Positions 7,849-17,635 are shown, counted from the first letter of the stretch. The stretch: 33,724 nt of DNA from an uncultured Clostridia bacterium (GCA_944380765.1 CALWIO010000021.1:1-33724), one strand, 5' to 3'. Program-made: numbers and translations. The notes: a model not told the origin generated them from the sequence alone.

Positions 7849-8024
7849 ATTTCGCAAACTCTAAAAAACATACCGAAACAGGCTCGAAAATGGGCTTTTT
7901 TAGTCATTTTTCACATATTTTATAATAATTTTATATAAAAAACAACAAATAAAAATTTGTCTGAACAGCAATTTGTACGAAATTTCAAAAAACCTTAAAA
8001 ATATAAAAATTTACGATTTTTTCA

Positions 8025-8053
8025 TTGTTTTTATACTCGGTTTATAGTATAAT
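8025..8053 (+). promoter_or_regulatory. Promoter for the hydrolase-miaB-mutSL array
   Basis: TTGTTT (8025-8030), a 17-base spacer and a perfect TATAAT (8048-8053), about 45 bases before the hydrolase start. This is the only clear promoter seen upstream of the long plus-strand gene array. Confidence 0.7.
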
Positions 8054-8098
8054 ATTCATAATTATTATGTATTCTTATGTGATTTCGGAGGGGATTAT

Positions 8099-9043
8099 AT
8101 GGCACTGGTCAGAAAAGAGGCATATTTTAATTCGTCAAACGGAAAAAACAAAATCCGTACGCTTATCTGGCAGGACGATGAGCTTACGCCAGTAGGCGTA
8201 GTGCAGCTTACTCACGGTATGGCTGAACATATCGCGAGGTACGATGAATTCGCGCGTTTTCTCGCGTCAAACGGATTTGTTGTGTGCGGCAACGACCATT
8301 TAGGCCACGGCAAAAGCATTGAAAGCCGCGCTCAGCTGGGCACAATGGGCGCTTCAAACGGCGACAAAAGACTTGTTGACGATATGCACATTTTAACCCG
8401 TATTATGAAGAAAAGATACCCTGAGCTTCCCTATTTTCTTTTCGGACATTCTCTCGGCTCGTTCTGCGCGGCGGTTTATGCCGCCCATTTCGGCGAGGAG
8501 CTCAACGGGCTTATCCTTTCGGGCGGCGGCACAATGCCCTCATTGTTCTCGGTAGCCGCCGGAGGAATGGACAAACTTGTCGAGAAATACGGTTATATGA
8601 AGAAGTTTGACAAAATGCCGGAAATGATGAATAAAACATTTTCATCTATGACCGATGATAAGGAGCTTCCGCTTGCGTGGCTCTCATATAATCCCGAAAA
8701 CCGGCTCGCTTATTCAAACGACGACCTCTGCGGATTTACATATACGCTCGGAGGTTACAGGGATATTTACAATATTATGCGTGAGGCGAGCGAAGACCGC
8801 TGGCCTTACCGCCTGCCTAAAAATCTTAAAGTAATGATGGTTTCCGGCGCCGACGACCCGGTTGGCTTTAAGGGCAGGGGCGTTCTCACAACCGCCGACA
8901 GGCTTACTCAGGCGGGATTTGACCCCACCGTTATTCTCTATCCCGGAATGCGCCATGAAATACTGCACGAAACAGAAAAGGAAGTTGTGTTCAGAGATGT
9001 GCTCAATTTTCTGTTTTCAGTTTACTCGTCAACCGAAAAATGA
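8099..9043 (+). CDS. Alpha/beta hydrolase, monoacylglycerol lipase / lysophospholipase type
   Basis: This is a serine hydrolase of the Hydrolase_4 (S33-like) group, probably acting on lipid esters. LTHGMAEH near residue 38 forms the oxyanion region, GNDHLGHG follows, and the nucleophile is S118 in GHSLGS. The acid is D252 or D253 (SGADDPV) and the histidine is H286 (GMRHEILHE). There is no signal peptide, so it should be cytoplasmic. The GGAGGGG ribosome site is strong. It is the first gene after a clear promoter and lies 17 bases before miaB, so it may head that operon, an unexplained pairing. Substrate unknown. Confidence 0.92.
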   Translation: MALVRKEAYFNSSNGKNKIRTLIWQDDELTPVGVVQLTHGMAEHIARYDEFARFLASNGFVVCGNDHLGHGKSIESRAQLGTMGASNGDKRLVDDMHILTRIMKKRYPELPYFLFGHSLGSFCAAVYAAHFGEELNGLILSGGGTMPSLFSVAAGGMDKLVEKYGYMKKFDKMPEMMNKTFSSMTDDKELPLAWLSYNPENRLAYSNDDLCGFTYTLGGYRDIYNIMREASEDRWPYRLPKNLKVMMVSGADDPVGFKGRGVLTTADRLTQAGFDPTVILYPGMRHEILHETEKEVVFRDVLNFLFSVYSSTEK

Positions 9044-9060
9044 TTTAAGGATGTAGCAAA

Positions 9061-10467
9061 TTGTCAAAATTTATTCCCGAAGAAAGTGTAAAAGAACAGT
9101 TAAACAGAGCTGACGAGGTAAGGCAGCTTCTTCTTGCCCGGCACGGCAGAACGCCCAAGGCTTTTGTGCATACCTACGGCTGTCAGGGTAATGTGGCAGA
9201 CAGCGAAAGGCTCAAAGGTATGCTCGCGCTGATGGGCTATGATATGACCGGGTCAAGGGAAGAAGCCGACCTTATTCTGTATAATACCTGCGCTATCCGC
9301 GAACACGCCGAGGACAGGGTTTTCGGCAATGTGGGAGCTGTAAAAAAGCTGAAAAAAAGCAACCCGCTTTTAATAATCGCCCTTTGCGGCTGCATGATGG
9401 AGCAGGAGCATATACGCAGCAAAATTTATTCGAGCTATCCCTTCGTTGATATTGTGTTCGGAACTCACCGCCAGTATATGCTGCCCGAGTTTTTCCTTGA
9501 ATATCTGAAAAAAGGCAAAAGGGTTGTTTCGGTGTTTGATACCGAGGGCGAGATTGCCGAGGGCGTTCCCGCTCTGCGTGATAAAAGCGTAAAAGCGTGG
9601 CTGCCCATTATGTACGGCTGCGACAATTTTTGCAGTTACTGCGTTGTTCCCTATGTCAGGGGCAGGGAGCGCAGCCGGCGTTCGCAGGATATTATAAACG
9701 AAGCCGAAAAAATTATAGCCGCAGGCTATAAGGATATTACCCTGCTCGGTCAGAATGTCAATTCCTACGGCAAAGGGCTTGCGGAAAACATCAACTTTTC
9801 CGAGCTTCTACGCCGTATCAATGCGCTTGACGGCGATTTTACGCTTAGATTTATGACTTCTCACCCAAAGGACTGCACTAAGGAGCTTATTGATACCGTG
9901 GCTCAGTGTGAAAAGCTGTCAAAGCATATTCATCTGCCTTTTCAGTCGGGCAATAACCGCGTGCTTAAAGAGATGAACAGGCGCTATACCCGTGAGCAGT
10001 ATCTGGAACTTATTGACTACGCCAAGGGAAAAATTGACTCTCTATCCCTTACAAGCGATGTAATTGTCGGTTTTCCCGGCGAAACCTACGAGGAATTTAA
10101 AGATACGCTTTCATTAGTTGAGCAGGTGGGCTTCACCTCTCTTTTCACCTTTATTTTTTCAAGCCGCCGCGGAACAAAGGCGTCACTTATGCCCGACCCC
10201 GTTCCCGCCGGGGAAAAAAGCCGGTGGTTTAAGGAACTGTGCGACTTGCAGGAGAGTATAGCGGCAACTCACAGCGCGGCTATGACGGGCAAAACCTACC
10301 GTGTGCTCTGTGAGGGCGAAAGCAAAAACGCCGCCGGGCTTTTAGCAGGCAGAACCGACGGCAATGTGATTATTGAGTTTCCCGGCGACAAAAGCCTTGT
10401 GGGCAAGTTCTGCAAGGTAAAAGTGACCGAGCCGCAGAACTGGGTAATCAGGGGAGAACTTGTTTAA
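9061..10467 (+). CDS. miaB: tRNA-2-methylthio-N6-dimethylallyladenosine synthase MiaB
   Basis: MiaB is a radical-SAM enzyme that adds the methylthio group to i6A37 of UNN-reading tRNAs. The MTTase domain carries its auxiliary-cluster cysteines C41, C77 and C111. The radical-SAM cysteines are C187, C191 and C194 (GCDNFCSYC), followed by VVPYVRGRERSR. A TRAM domain closes the protein. Length 468 is usual. The start is TTG, preceded by AAGGATG. The substrate-making enzyme miaA is five genes downstream in the same array, and the YlbF-like gene next door recalls the miaB-ymcA neighbourhood of Bacillus subtilis. Confidence 0.96.
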   Translation: MSKFIPEESVKEQLNRADEVRQLLLARHGRTPKAFVHTYGCQGNVADSERLKGMLALMGYDMTGSREEADLILYNTCAIREHAEDRVFGNVGAVKKLKKSNPLLIIALCGCMMEQEHIRSKIYSSYPFVDIVFGTHRQYMLPEFFLEYLKKGKRVVSVFDTEGEIAEGVPALRDKSVKAWLPIMYGCDNFCSYCVVPYVRGRERSRRSQDIINEAEKIIAAGYKDITLLGQNVNSYGKGLAENINFSELLRRINALDGDFTLRFMTSHPKDCTKELIDTVAQCEKLSKHIHLPFQSGNNRVLKEMNRRYTREQYLELIDYAKGKIDSLSLTSDVIVGFPGETYEEFKDTLSLVEQVGFTSLFTFIFSSRRGTKASLMPDPVPAGEKSRWFKELCDLQESIAATHSAAMTGKTYRVLCEGESKNAAGLLAGRTDGNVIIEFPGDKSLVGKFCKVKVTEPQNWVIRGELV

Positions 10468-10499
10468 AACAGTAATTTTATTTTAAGGAGATAAAACCA

Positions 10500-10925
10500 A
10501 TGACTATTGAAAAACTTACAAGAGAACTCGGAAAAGCAATTCAGCAGGACGATAGATATCTCGCGCTTCAGAAGGCTATTGAGGCGAACGAAAAAGATAC
10601 AGCCCTCAACGAGCTTATGAGCAAAATTCAGCTTATCCAGGTATCATATCAGCACGAGGCTTCAAAAGAAGAGCCTGACGAGGGCAAAATGAAAGCCTAT
10701 GACGAGGAGTTCAGAGGCGTTTATTCCCAGATAATGCAGAACGAGAATATGCGCAACTATGAAATAGCGAGAAAAGAAATTGACGATATGATGAATTATC
10801 TTACGGGCATTCTCGCAATGTGCGTCAACGGCGACGACCCCGACACCTGCGACCCGGCCGCCCATTCCTGCGGCTCGGACTGTTCTTCGTGCGGCTGTGA
10901 CTGCGAGGGCGGCTGTTCTCACTGA
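10500..10925 (+). CDS. YlbF/YmcA-family protein with cysteine-rich tail
   Basis: Residues 1-105 form the helical YlbF/YmcA (DUF964) domain. The last 34 residues contain eight cysteines (108, 117, 124, 128, 131, 133, 135, 139), dense enough for an iron-sulfur cluster or other metal. In Bacillus subtilis the YmcA and YlbF proteins form, with YaaT, an Fe-S-containing complex acting in RNA processing and development, and ymcA adjoins miaB. The same adjacency is seen here. A strong AAGGAG precedes the start. I cannot say whether it is the YlbF or the YmcA equivalent. Confidence 0.85.
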   Translation: MTIEKLTRELGKAIQQDDRYLALQKAIEANEKDTALNELMSKIQLIQVSYQHEASKEEPDEGKMKAYDEEFRGVYSQIMQNENMRNYEIARKEIDDMMNYLTGILAMCVNGDDPDTCDPAAHSCGSDCSSCGCDCEGGCSH

Positions 10926-10967
10926 TTGACGGGGTGTTAATTTCTGTACGGGAGGGAAAAGGATAAT

Positions 10968-13583
10968 ATGGCTGAACTATCACCGATGATGAAGCAGTAT
11001 TTTGAAATCAAAAAAGATTATCAGGATACCATATTGCTTTTCCGTCTCGGCGACTTTTATGAAATGTTCTATGACGACGCGAAAATCGCGTCAAAGGTGC
11101 TTGAACTTGTGCTTACAGGGCGCGACTGCGGCCAGGAGGAGCGCGCGCCGATGTGCGGCGTGCCCTTTCACAGCGCCGATTCTTACATAGCGAAGCTTGT
11201 AGCGTCAGGGTATAAGGTAGCCGTCTGCGAGCAGATGGAGGACCCCGCCTTGGCGAAAGGCATAGTAAAGCGTGATGTTATAAGGGTTATAACTCCCGGC
11301 ACGGTAATCGAAAGCGCTATGCTCGACGAGTCAAAAAATAACTATCTCGCCTCCGTCTGCGCGTCGGGCGGCAAACTCGGTCTTTGCTTTGTCGATATTT
11401 CAACAGGCGAGGTAAGTTTAACCGAATTTGACGAAAACATTGAAAAACGGGCAGTCAACGAAATGGGCAGATATTCTCCCAGCGAGGTTATCTTAAACCG
11501 CGAAGCGGCTTCTTTAAAGGAGCTTGCCGCCGTTATTTCAAAAAAGCTGGAAGCTTCGGTTGAACTTCTTGACGAAGAATTTGAATACAGTAACGCCGAA
11601 ACCGTCTGCAAAGAGCATTTCGGCGTTAAGGATACCGCCGCTCTTTCGCTTAATCAGCGTGAGAGCGCTGTCTGCGCTTTGGGAGCGGCTGTTTCTTATC
11701 TGCGCTCAACACAGCGCAACAGCCTTGATAATATCAAGGTGATAAATTTTTATACAGACGCGAAATATATGAATCTCGGCATTTCAGCGGTGAGAAATCT
11801 CGAGCTTCTCGAAACAATGCGCGACCGCGAGAAAAAAGGCTCGCTTTTGTGGCTGCTTGACAAAACCAAAACCGCCATGGGCAAAAGAATGCTGCGCTCG
11901 TTTATAGAGCGCCCGCTCTATGACTGCGCCGAGATTTCAAGAAGGCTCAACGCCGTGGACGAGCTTTTCAGGGAAACCGGGATAAGAGAGGGCGAGATTT
12001 CTCTGCTTTCCGGAGTTTACGATATGGAAAGGCTTATGACGCGCGTTGTCTATAACACCGCCAACGCAAAGGAACTTTTGTCCCTTAAATCCACGCTTTG
12101 CTGCCTGCCGCAAATCAAAAATAATCTTGAAGGCTCAAAAAGCAGTCAGCTAAAATACATATATTCCGAAATTGATACGCTCAGTGATGTCTGCGCCCTT
12201 ATTGAAGCGTCAATTAAGGAGGACGCGCCGTTTTCCGTGCGTGAGGGCGGTATGATAAAGGACGGCTTCAACGGCGAGCTTGACGAGCTTCGCGATATAG
12301 TGAACGGCGGCAAGAGCGTGCTCGCTTCCCTTGAATCGGCAGAACAGGAAAAAACAGGCATTAAAAAGCTGAAAATAGGCTATAACAAAGTTTTCGGATA
12401 TTACTTTGAGGTGCTCAATTCCTACAAGGAGCTTGTGCCTGATAATTACATAAGAAAGCAGACTCTTTCAAACTGCGAAAGATATATTACCGAGGAATTA
12501 AAAGAGCTTGAAAGCCGCGTGCTGGGAGCGCAGGAGCGAATAGTGTCGCTGGAATTTGAGATTTTCAGCTCCATAAGAAAAAAGATTGCCGGCGAATATC
12601 TGCGAACTCAGAGAACGGCCCACGCCGTTGCGCTTCTTGATGTGCTCTGCTCTTTCGCGTCAGTTTCCGTGCTCAATAATTATGTAAGGCCCGAAATCAA
12701 CGATAAGGGCGTGATACGCATAGCGGAGGGCCGCCACCCGGTGGTTGAGGCGCTGCTTAAAAACGAGCTTTTTGTGCCGAATGATACTTTGCTTGACTGC
12801 GGCGAAAACAGAACAGCGGTGATAACCGGTCCCAATATGGCGGGTAAATCCACTTATATGCGGCAGATAGCTATTATTGTAATAATGGCGCAGATGGGCT
12901 GCTTTGTACCTGCGAAATCGGCGGACATCGGCATTGTTGACAGCATTTTCACCCGTGTGGGCGCTTCTGATGACCTTTCCTCCGGTCAGTCAACCTTTAT
13001 GGTCGAGATGAACGAGGTTGCCGAGGTGCTCAGCTACGCTACCGGGAACAGCCTTATTATTCTTGACGAAATCGGCCGCGGAACATCTACTTTTGACGGT
13101 ATGAGCATAGCGCGCGCCGTTGTCGAATTTATTTCGGATAAAAAAAGGATAGGCGCGAAAACGCTGTTCGCCACTCACTATCACGAGCTTTCCGAGCTTG
13201 AAGGCACCGTTGACGGTGTGAAAAATTATAATGTGGCGGTTAAAAAGCGCGGCGACGATATTACATTTTTACGCCGTATAGTCCGCGGAGGAGCCGACGG
13301 CAGCTACGGCATTGAGGTGGCAAAACTCGCCGGTCTGCCGGAAGCCGTAATAAAACGGGCAAAAACTATCCTTAAAACGCTTGAAGAAAACGATTTGATG
13401 AAACCCCGTACGGAAAATATACCTGCCGAGCCGGATTTTGAGGATATTCAGATTTCCTTCGGCAGCAATTTTGAAGACGAAATTATAAAAAGCCTTGAAA
13501 ATTTAGATGTCAATACCTTAACGCCCATTGAGGCTATGGGAATACTCTACGATTTGGCAAACAAGGCGAAAAACAGGCAGTAA
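10968..13583 (+). CDS. mutS: DNA mismatch repair protein MutS
   Basis: MutS recognises mismatches and small loops and recruits MutL. The mismatch-reading motif GDFYEMFYDDA appears near residue 28. The Walker A motif GPNMAGKSTYMRQ is near residue 621, with ILDEIGRGTSTFDG (Walker B region) and ATHYHELSEL downstream. The 871-residue length fits MutS1 rather than MutS2. It has a GGAGGG ribosome site. mutL follows at once, the usual pairing in Firmicutes. Confidence 0.98.
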   Translation: MAELSPMMKQYFEIKKDYQDTILLFRLGDFYEMFYDDAKIASKVLELVLTGRDCGQEERAPMCGVPFHSADSYIAKLVASGYKVAVCEQMEDPALAKGIVKRDVIRVITPGTVIESAMLDESKNNYLASVCASGGKLGLCFVDISTGEVSLTEFDENIEKRAVNEMGRYSPSEVILNREAASLKELAAVISKKLEASVELLDEEFEYSNAETVCKEHFGVKDTAALSLNQRESAVCALGAAVSYLRSTQRNSLDNIKVINFYTDAKYMNLGISAVRNLELLETMRDREKKGSLLWLLDKTKTAMGKRMLRSFIERPLYDCAEISRRLNAVDELFRETGIREGEISLLSGVYDMERLMTRVVYNTANAKELLSLKSTLCCLPQIKNNLEGSKSSQLKYIYSEIDTLSDVCALIEASIKEDAPFSVREGGMIKDGFNGELDELRDIVNGGKSVLASLESAEQEKTGIKKLKIGYNKVFGYYFEVLNSYKELVPDNYIRKQTLSNCERYITEELKELESRVLGAQERIVSLEFEIFSSIRKKIAGEYLRTQRTAHAVALLDVLCSFASVSVLNNYVRPEINDKGVIRIAEGRHPVVEALLKNELFVPNDTLLDCGENRTAVITGPNMAGKSTYMRQIAIIVIMAQMGCFVPAKSADIGIVDSIFTRVGASDDLSSGQSTFMVEMNEVAEVLSYATGNSLIILDEIGRGTSTFDGMSIARAVVEFISDKKRIGAKTLFATHYHELSELEGTVDGVKNYNVAVKKRGDDITFLRRIVRGGADGSYGIEVAKLAGLPEAVIKRAKTILKTLEENDLMKPRTENIPAEPDFEDIQISFGSNFEDEIIKSLENLDVNTLTPIEAMGILYDLANKAKNRQ

Positions 13584-13607
13584 CAGTTTTTGAAAGGAGG
13601 CGCGCCT

Positions 13608-15458
13608 GTGGCGAAAATAGTTAAACTCAGCCGTCAGATGGCGGATTTAATCGCGGCGGGCGAAGTGGTTGAAAGACCTGCCTCGGTTGTTAAGGAGCTT
13701 GTTGAAAACGCGGTTGACGCGGGAGCGGACGCAATAACCGTTGAAATAAGAAACGGCGGCATTTCCTATATCAGGGTGACCGACAACGGCTGCGGAATTG
13801 CCCGTGAAGATGTGAAAACGGCTTTTTTAAGCCACGCCACAAGTAAAATAAGAACCGCCGAAGACCTTTCGGGAATAATGACTCTCGGGTTCAGGGGCGA
13901 GGCGCTTCCGTCAATCGCGGCGGTTGCCTCAGTCAATATGATAACCAAGACCGCAAACGAGCAGATGGGCACAAGCCTGATGATTGAGGGCGGCTCTGTA
14001 ACCGACTTTTCCGACGCGGGCTGCGCGGTCGGTACTACCGTAATAGTAAGAAAATTGTTTTATAATACCCCTGCCCGTATGAAGTTTCTGAAAAAAGATG
14101 TCAGCGAGGGCAATTTTGTCAGCGCTGTTGTGGAAAAGGAGGCGCTCGCTCACGCCGAAATCAGCTTCCGCTTTATACGTGACGGAAAGCAGGTTTTCAC
14201 AACAAACGGCGACTCTAATCTCAGGGGAGTCTGCTATTCCGCGTTCGGAGGCGATTTTTCCTCGGGACTTATTGATGTCGGCTGCAAAACCGGCAATATA
14301 GAAGTCAGCGGACTTATAACTCCGCCCTATAACTGCCGGGGGTCTCGGGGAATGCAGTATTTCTTTGTCAACAGACGCTGTGTAAAAAGCGCTTCTGTTA
14401 CGGCGGCGTTTGAGAACGCCTACAAAAACAGCGTTATGACCGGTAAATTCCCCGGCGGAGTGCTGTTTATTTCCATGCCGCCGGAGCTTGTCGATGTCAA
14501 TGTTCACCCCGCGAAAACCGAGGTGCGTTTTTCTGACGAGCGCGCTGTGTTTGACGCGGTGTATCACGCTGTAAAATCGGCGTTAAACGAGGACAGTTCT
14601 CTTAAACAGGCGGAGTTTGCCGTAAAAAATCCGGCTGTTTCTCCGGATTCCTTTAAGGTAAGGGAGAACAGCTTTGAACAGACAAGCCTTAAAGAAAACG
14701 AGGCGTACATAAAAGATGTGCTTGAACCCCTCAGTAGGGCGGTAGCTTTCAGCGACATTACCTCGGACTATGAGCCGCAGACTGACGAACCTATAAAAAT
14801 TGAGTTTCCCGTCAGCGAGACTTTGAAAACACCTTTTGTCAACGAAAAAAAGGACGAGGAGAGCAAACCTCTGCCTTTTGAAAACGGTGACAACAGCTTC
14901 CGGCTTTTGGGCGAAGCGTACAAAACCTATATTCTCATTGAGTACCGAGGTAAGCTCTGCGTTATTGACAAGCATGCCGCCCATGAGAGAATACTTTTCA
15001 ATAAACTAAAAAACAGGGATAATAACTGCGCCGGTCAGATTCTGGCTCTGCCCGTTACCGTTTCTCTGGGTAAAGAGGAATATACGGCGCTCATTGAAAA
15101 CCTTGACCTTGTAAATAAAGCCGGCTTTGACGCGGAGGATTTCGGCAACGGCTCCGTGATAGTCAGAAGCTGTCCTGCCGATTTGGACCATTGCGAGATT
15201 TCACCGCTTATTTCCGAGCTTGCGCAGAGGCTTCTTAATTTCAGGCGCGATATTGAAAACGAGCAGCTTGAATGGATATATCATAATGTAGCGTGCCGGG
15301 GAGCCGTAAAAGCGGGCGACACCAATACCGAGCGCGAGCTTTATGAGCTCGTAAAAGCTGTTCTGAGCGACAGCGAGGTGCGTTTCTGCCCCCACGGCAG
15401 ACCGGTTATGATTGAGATTTCCGAGCATGAGCTTGAAAAGCAGTTCGGCAGGGTGTAG
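13608..15458 (+). CDS. mutL: DNA mismatch repair protein MutL
   Basis: MutL is the GHKL ATPase that couples MutS to strand excision. The N-terminal motifs ELVENAVDAGA, DNGCGI and GFRGEALPSIAAV are present. The C-terminal domain has DKHAAHERI, a variant of the DQHAxxExxxxE endonuclease motif with lysine for glutamine, and CPHGRP, so it should be a nicking MutL as in MutH-lacking bacteria. I chose the GTG start (616 residues) because AAAGGAGG sits seven bases before it; an upstream TTG overlaps that site. It lies 24 bases after mutS. Confidence 0.97.
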   Translation: MAKIVKLSRQMADLIAAGEVVERPASVVKELVENAVDAGADAITVEIRNGGISYIRVTDNGCGIAREDVKTAFLSHATSKIRTAEDLSGIMTLGFRGEALPSIAAVASVNMITKTANEQMGTSLMIEGGSVTDFSDAGCAVGTTVIVRKLFYNTPARMKFLKKDVSEGNFVSAVVEKEALAHAEISFRFIRDGKQVFTTNGDSNLRGVCYSAFGGDFSSGLIDVGCKTGNIEVSGLITPPYNCRGSRGMQYFFVNRRCVKSASVTAAFENAYKNSVMTGKFPGGVLFISMPPELVDVNVHPAKTEVRFSDERAVFDAVYHAVKSALNEDSSLKQAEFAVKNPAVSPDSFKVRENSFEQTSLKENEAYIKDVLEPLSRAVAFSDITSDYEPQTDEPIKIEFPVSETLKTPFVNEKKDEESKPLPFENGDNSFRLLGEAYKTYILIEYRGKLCVIDKHAAHERILFNKLKNRDNNCAGQILALPVTVSLGKEEYTALIENLDLVNKAGFDAEDFGNGSVIVRSCPADLDHCEISPLISELAQRLLNFRRDIENEQLEWIYHNVACRGAVKAGDTNTERELYELVKAVLSDSEVRFCPHGRPVMIEISEHELEKQFGRV

Positions 15459-15462
15459 CGGT

Positions 15463-16425
15463 ATGAAAAAAATTCCTGTAATTGCCGTTGTCGGCCCTAC
15501 CGCCTCAGGCAAAACCGCTATGGCGGTTGAAATTGCCCGGAAGTTTTTGGGTGAGGTTGTCTCCGCCGACTCTATGCAGATTTACGAAAATATGAATATC
15601 GCCACAGCAAAACCCACGGCTGATGAGATGAAGGGGATAAAGCACCATTTAATAGGCTTTCAGCCGGTGAACGAAAAGTTCAGCGTAGCGCGCTATACTC
15701 AAATGGCTTCGGCGTGTATACGGGATATTTATAACCGGGGAAAACTGCCCGTTATTGCCGGCGGAACAGGGCTTTATGTTGATTCCCTGCTTGAAAATGT
15801 CCGCTTTTCAAAAGAGGAGAATGACGGCAGCGTGCGCCGTGAGCTTACCGCCCTTTTTGATGAAAAAGGCGGAGAATATATGCTCGGCGTTCTTTCACAG
15901 GTTGATGAGCAAACCGCCTCCCGGCTTCACCCCAACGATAAAAGCCGGATAATAAGAGCTATTGAAATTTACCGCCTTACGGGCAAAACCATGTCGCAGC
16001 ATAACGCCGAGTCCAAAAACGGCGGCTCGCCTTATGAGGCCTTGTATATCGGTATAAATTACCGTGACCGCGCCCGTCTTTATGACAGGATAAACCGCCG
16101 TGTGGATATAATGCTCGAAAACGGCCTGCTTGACGAAGCGCGCGAATTTTACAGCGCCGATAACGGACTTACATCTGTTCAGGCGATAGGCTATAAGGAG
16201 CTCGCGCCCTGGTTTGAGGGCGGCGAAACTCTTGAAAACTGCGTTGAAAATTTAAAAATGCAGACCAGGCGCTATGCGAAGCGCCAGCTTACTTGGTTTA
16301 ATAAAAATCCGGAAATTCATTGGTTTTATCCCGATGATTACAAAAGCTCCGAGGAGCTTTACGGCGATGTCTTTAAAACAGCGAAAGAATTTTTAAGGAG
16401 GCGCGGCGATGAAGAAAATGAATAA
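15463..16425 (+). CDS. miaA: tRNA dimethylallyltransferase MiaA
   Basis: MiaA transfers a dimethylallyl group to A37 of UNN-reading tRNAs, making the i6A that MiaB then methylthiolates. The P-loop GPTASGKT is at residues 11-18, followed by SADSMQIYENMNIATAKPT and the GGTGLYVDSLL segment. Length 320 is normal. The start four bases after the mutL stop is the first ATG before the conserved P-loop. The ribosome site is weak, which suggests coupling to mutL. A longer reading beginning inside mutL has no support. Confidence 0.96.
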   Translation: MKKIPVIAVVGPTASGKTAMAVEIARKFLGEVVSADSMQIYENMNIATAKPTADEMKGIKHHLIGFQPVNEKFSVARYTQMASACIRDIYNRGKLPVIAGGTGLYVDSLLENVRFSKEENDGSVRRELTALFDEKGGEYMLGVLSQVDEQTASRLHPNDKSRIIRAIEIYRLTGKTMSQHNAESKNGGSPYEALYIGINYRDRARLYDRINRRVDIMLENGLLDEAREFYSADNGLTSVQAIGYKELAPWFEGGETLENCVENLKMQTRRYAKRQLTWFNKNPEIHWFYPDDYKSSEELYGDVFKTAKEFLRRRGDEENE

Positions 16426-17635
16426 AACCGCAGTTAAATATATTGTCTGCTCTCTTCTCGGAGCGCTGATTATCATTTATTTTATAATCCAGATTGTGAC
16501 GATGAACTCATCGCCCTATACAACGGAGCTTGCCATCGAGCGCAACATTCAGAACACCATCGAAACAACGGCTTTTGCCGTCCGTGACGAGGCGTATATC
16601 ACGGCTCAGAACAGCGGAGGAACTGTTGTCGCCGTAGCTGAGGACGGTAAACGGGTAGGCAGCGGCGAAACGGTGGCTGTTGTGTTCGCGAATTCCGAAA
16701 GCGCGGCTGTTTATGTCCGCATAAACGAGCTTGAAAAGGAAATTGAATATTGCCGTCAGCTTCAGAACAGGGTAGGACTCGGCACAAACACGCCCTCGTC
16801 ATATAACGATATGATAGACGACGCGTGGATAGCTTTTATTGAAGCGGCAAGAAACGGTATAAGCAGTGAGTTTGACGAAACCCTCAACGACCTGCGCGAC
16901 GCCGTCACTACAAGGCAGCTTGCGGTGGGCGAGGAGCTTTCGGTTGACGAAAAACTCGCTTCGCTTGAAGCGGAGCTTGCTTCCCTTCAAGGCTCGGCGG
17001 CGAATTATGAAACCGTTCTCTCGCCTCATTCGGGATATTATATAGGCGCTGTGGACGGATACGAGGAGGCCCTTGATTACGGCGATGTGCTCAATGTCAA
17101 CTGCGAAAAAATAAATGAGCTTCTTTCTTATCAGAAAAAAGATTCATCAGGCAGTTATATGGGCAAGCTCGTTGACGAGTTTAACTGGTATCTTCTTTGT
17201 AATGTTCCCTACAACGAGTCGGGCGAGCTTTCCGAGGGCGACACCGTCTCGGTCAATGTACTCAATACCTCTGTCAGCACTTTAAAATGCACGGTCGAAA
17301 TGAAAGGCAATAAAGAGGGCGACAGCGTTGCCGTTGTGCTTAAATGCAACACAATGAACCGCAATACGGCAAACCTCAGAATAGAGGAAATCGAAATTGT
17401 GACCGATGAATACACGGGATTCAGAATAAATAACAAGGCAATCCGCGAGCAGGACGGGGAAAAAGGCGTGTTTGTAATACGCGGCAATATAGTCCAGTTC
17501 AGAAAAATAGATATTGTAAGCTCAACCGAGGAGTTTTCAATAGTAAAGGTAGAGGACGATTCCTCATACCTGCAACAGTACGATACGATAATAACAGAAG
17601 GAGTTGACCTTTATGATGGAAAAGTCATTTCTTGA
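16409..17635 (+). CDS. HlyD-like single-pass membrane protein of unknown role
   Basis: One membrane helix (residues 11-32) leads to an outside-facing region of about 370 residues. That region has a biotinyl-lipoyl-like beta segment (about 55-85), a coiled-coil stretch (about 105-200) and a beta-rich C-terminus, the layout of HlyD/membrane-fusion adaptor proteins. No transporter partner is nearby. The start has AAGGAGG at seven bases and overlaps the end of miaA by 17 bases. It precedes yggS-sepF-divIVA, so a link to the division site or envelope is possible. The family call rests on layout and could be wrong in detail. Confidence 0.75.
   Translation: MKKMNKTAVKYIVCSLLGALIIIYFIIQIVTMNSSPYTTELAIERNIQNTIETTAFAVRDEAYITAQNSGGTVVAVAEDGKRVGSGETVAVVFANSESAAVYVRINELEKEIEYCRQLQNRVGLGTNTPSSYNDMIDDAWIAFIEAARNGISSEFDETLNDLRDAVTTRQLAVGEELSVDEKLASLEAELASLQGSAANYETVLSPHSGYYIGAVDGYEEALDYGDVLNVNCEKINELLSYQKKDSSGSYMGKLVDEFNWYLLCNVPYNESGELSEGDTVSVNVLNTSVSTLKCTVEMKGNKEGDSVAVVLKCNTMNRNTANLRIEEIEIVTDEYTGFRINNKAIREQDGEKGVFVIRGNIVQFRKIDIVSSTEEFSIVKVEDDSSYLQQYDTIITEGVDLYDGKVIS

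Larger units (their letters stand above)
7790..8098. other. Very AT-rich divergent intergenic region
   Basis: This 309-base gap contains the SCP2 ribosome site and promoter on the minus strand and the alpha/beta-hydrolase promoter and ribosome site on the plus strand. The core, about 7850-8020, is A/T-rich with long A runs. I find no open frame, RNA fold or convincing repeat in it. Confidence 0.7.

Noticed and set aside
7850..8020. Origin-like or regulatory RNA in the A/T-rich gap
   Set aside because: No DnaA-box cluster, stable fold or repeat array was found; it looks like ordinary spacer between divergent promoters.
13929..14567. 212-residue open frame antisense to mutL
   Set aside because: mutL motifs continue through the region on the plus strand, and the antisense frame has no recognisable domain or ribosome site.
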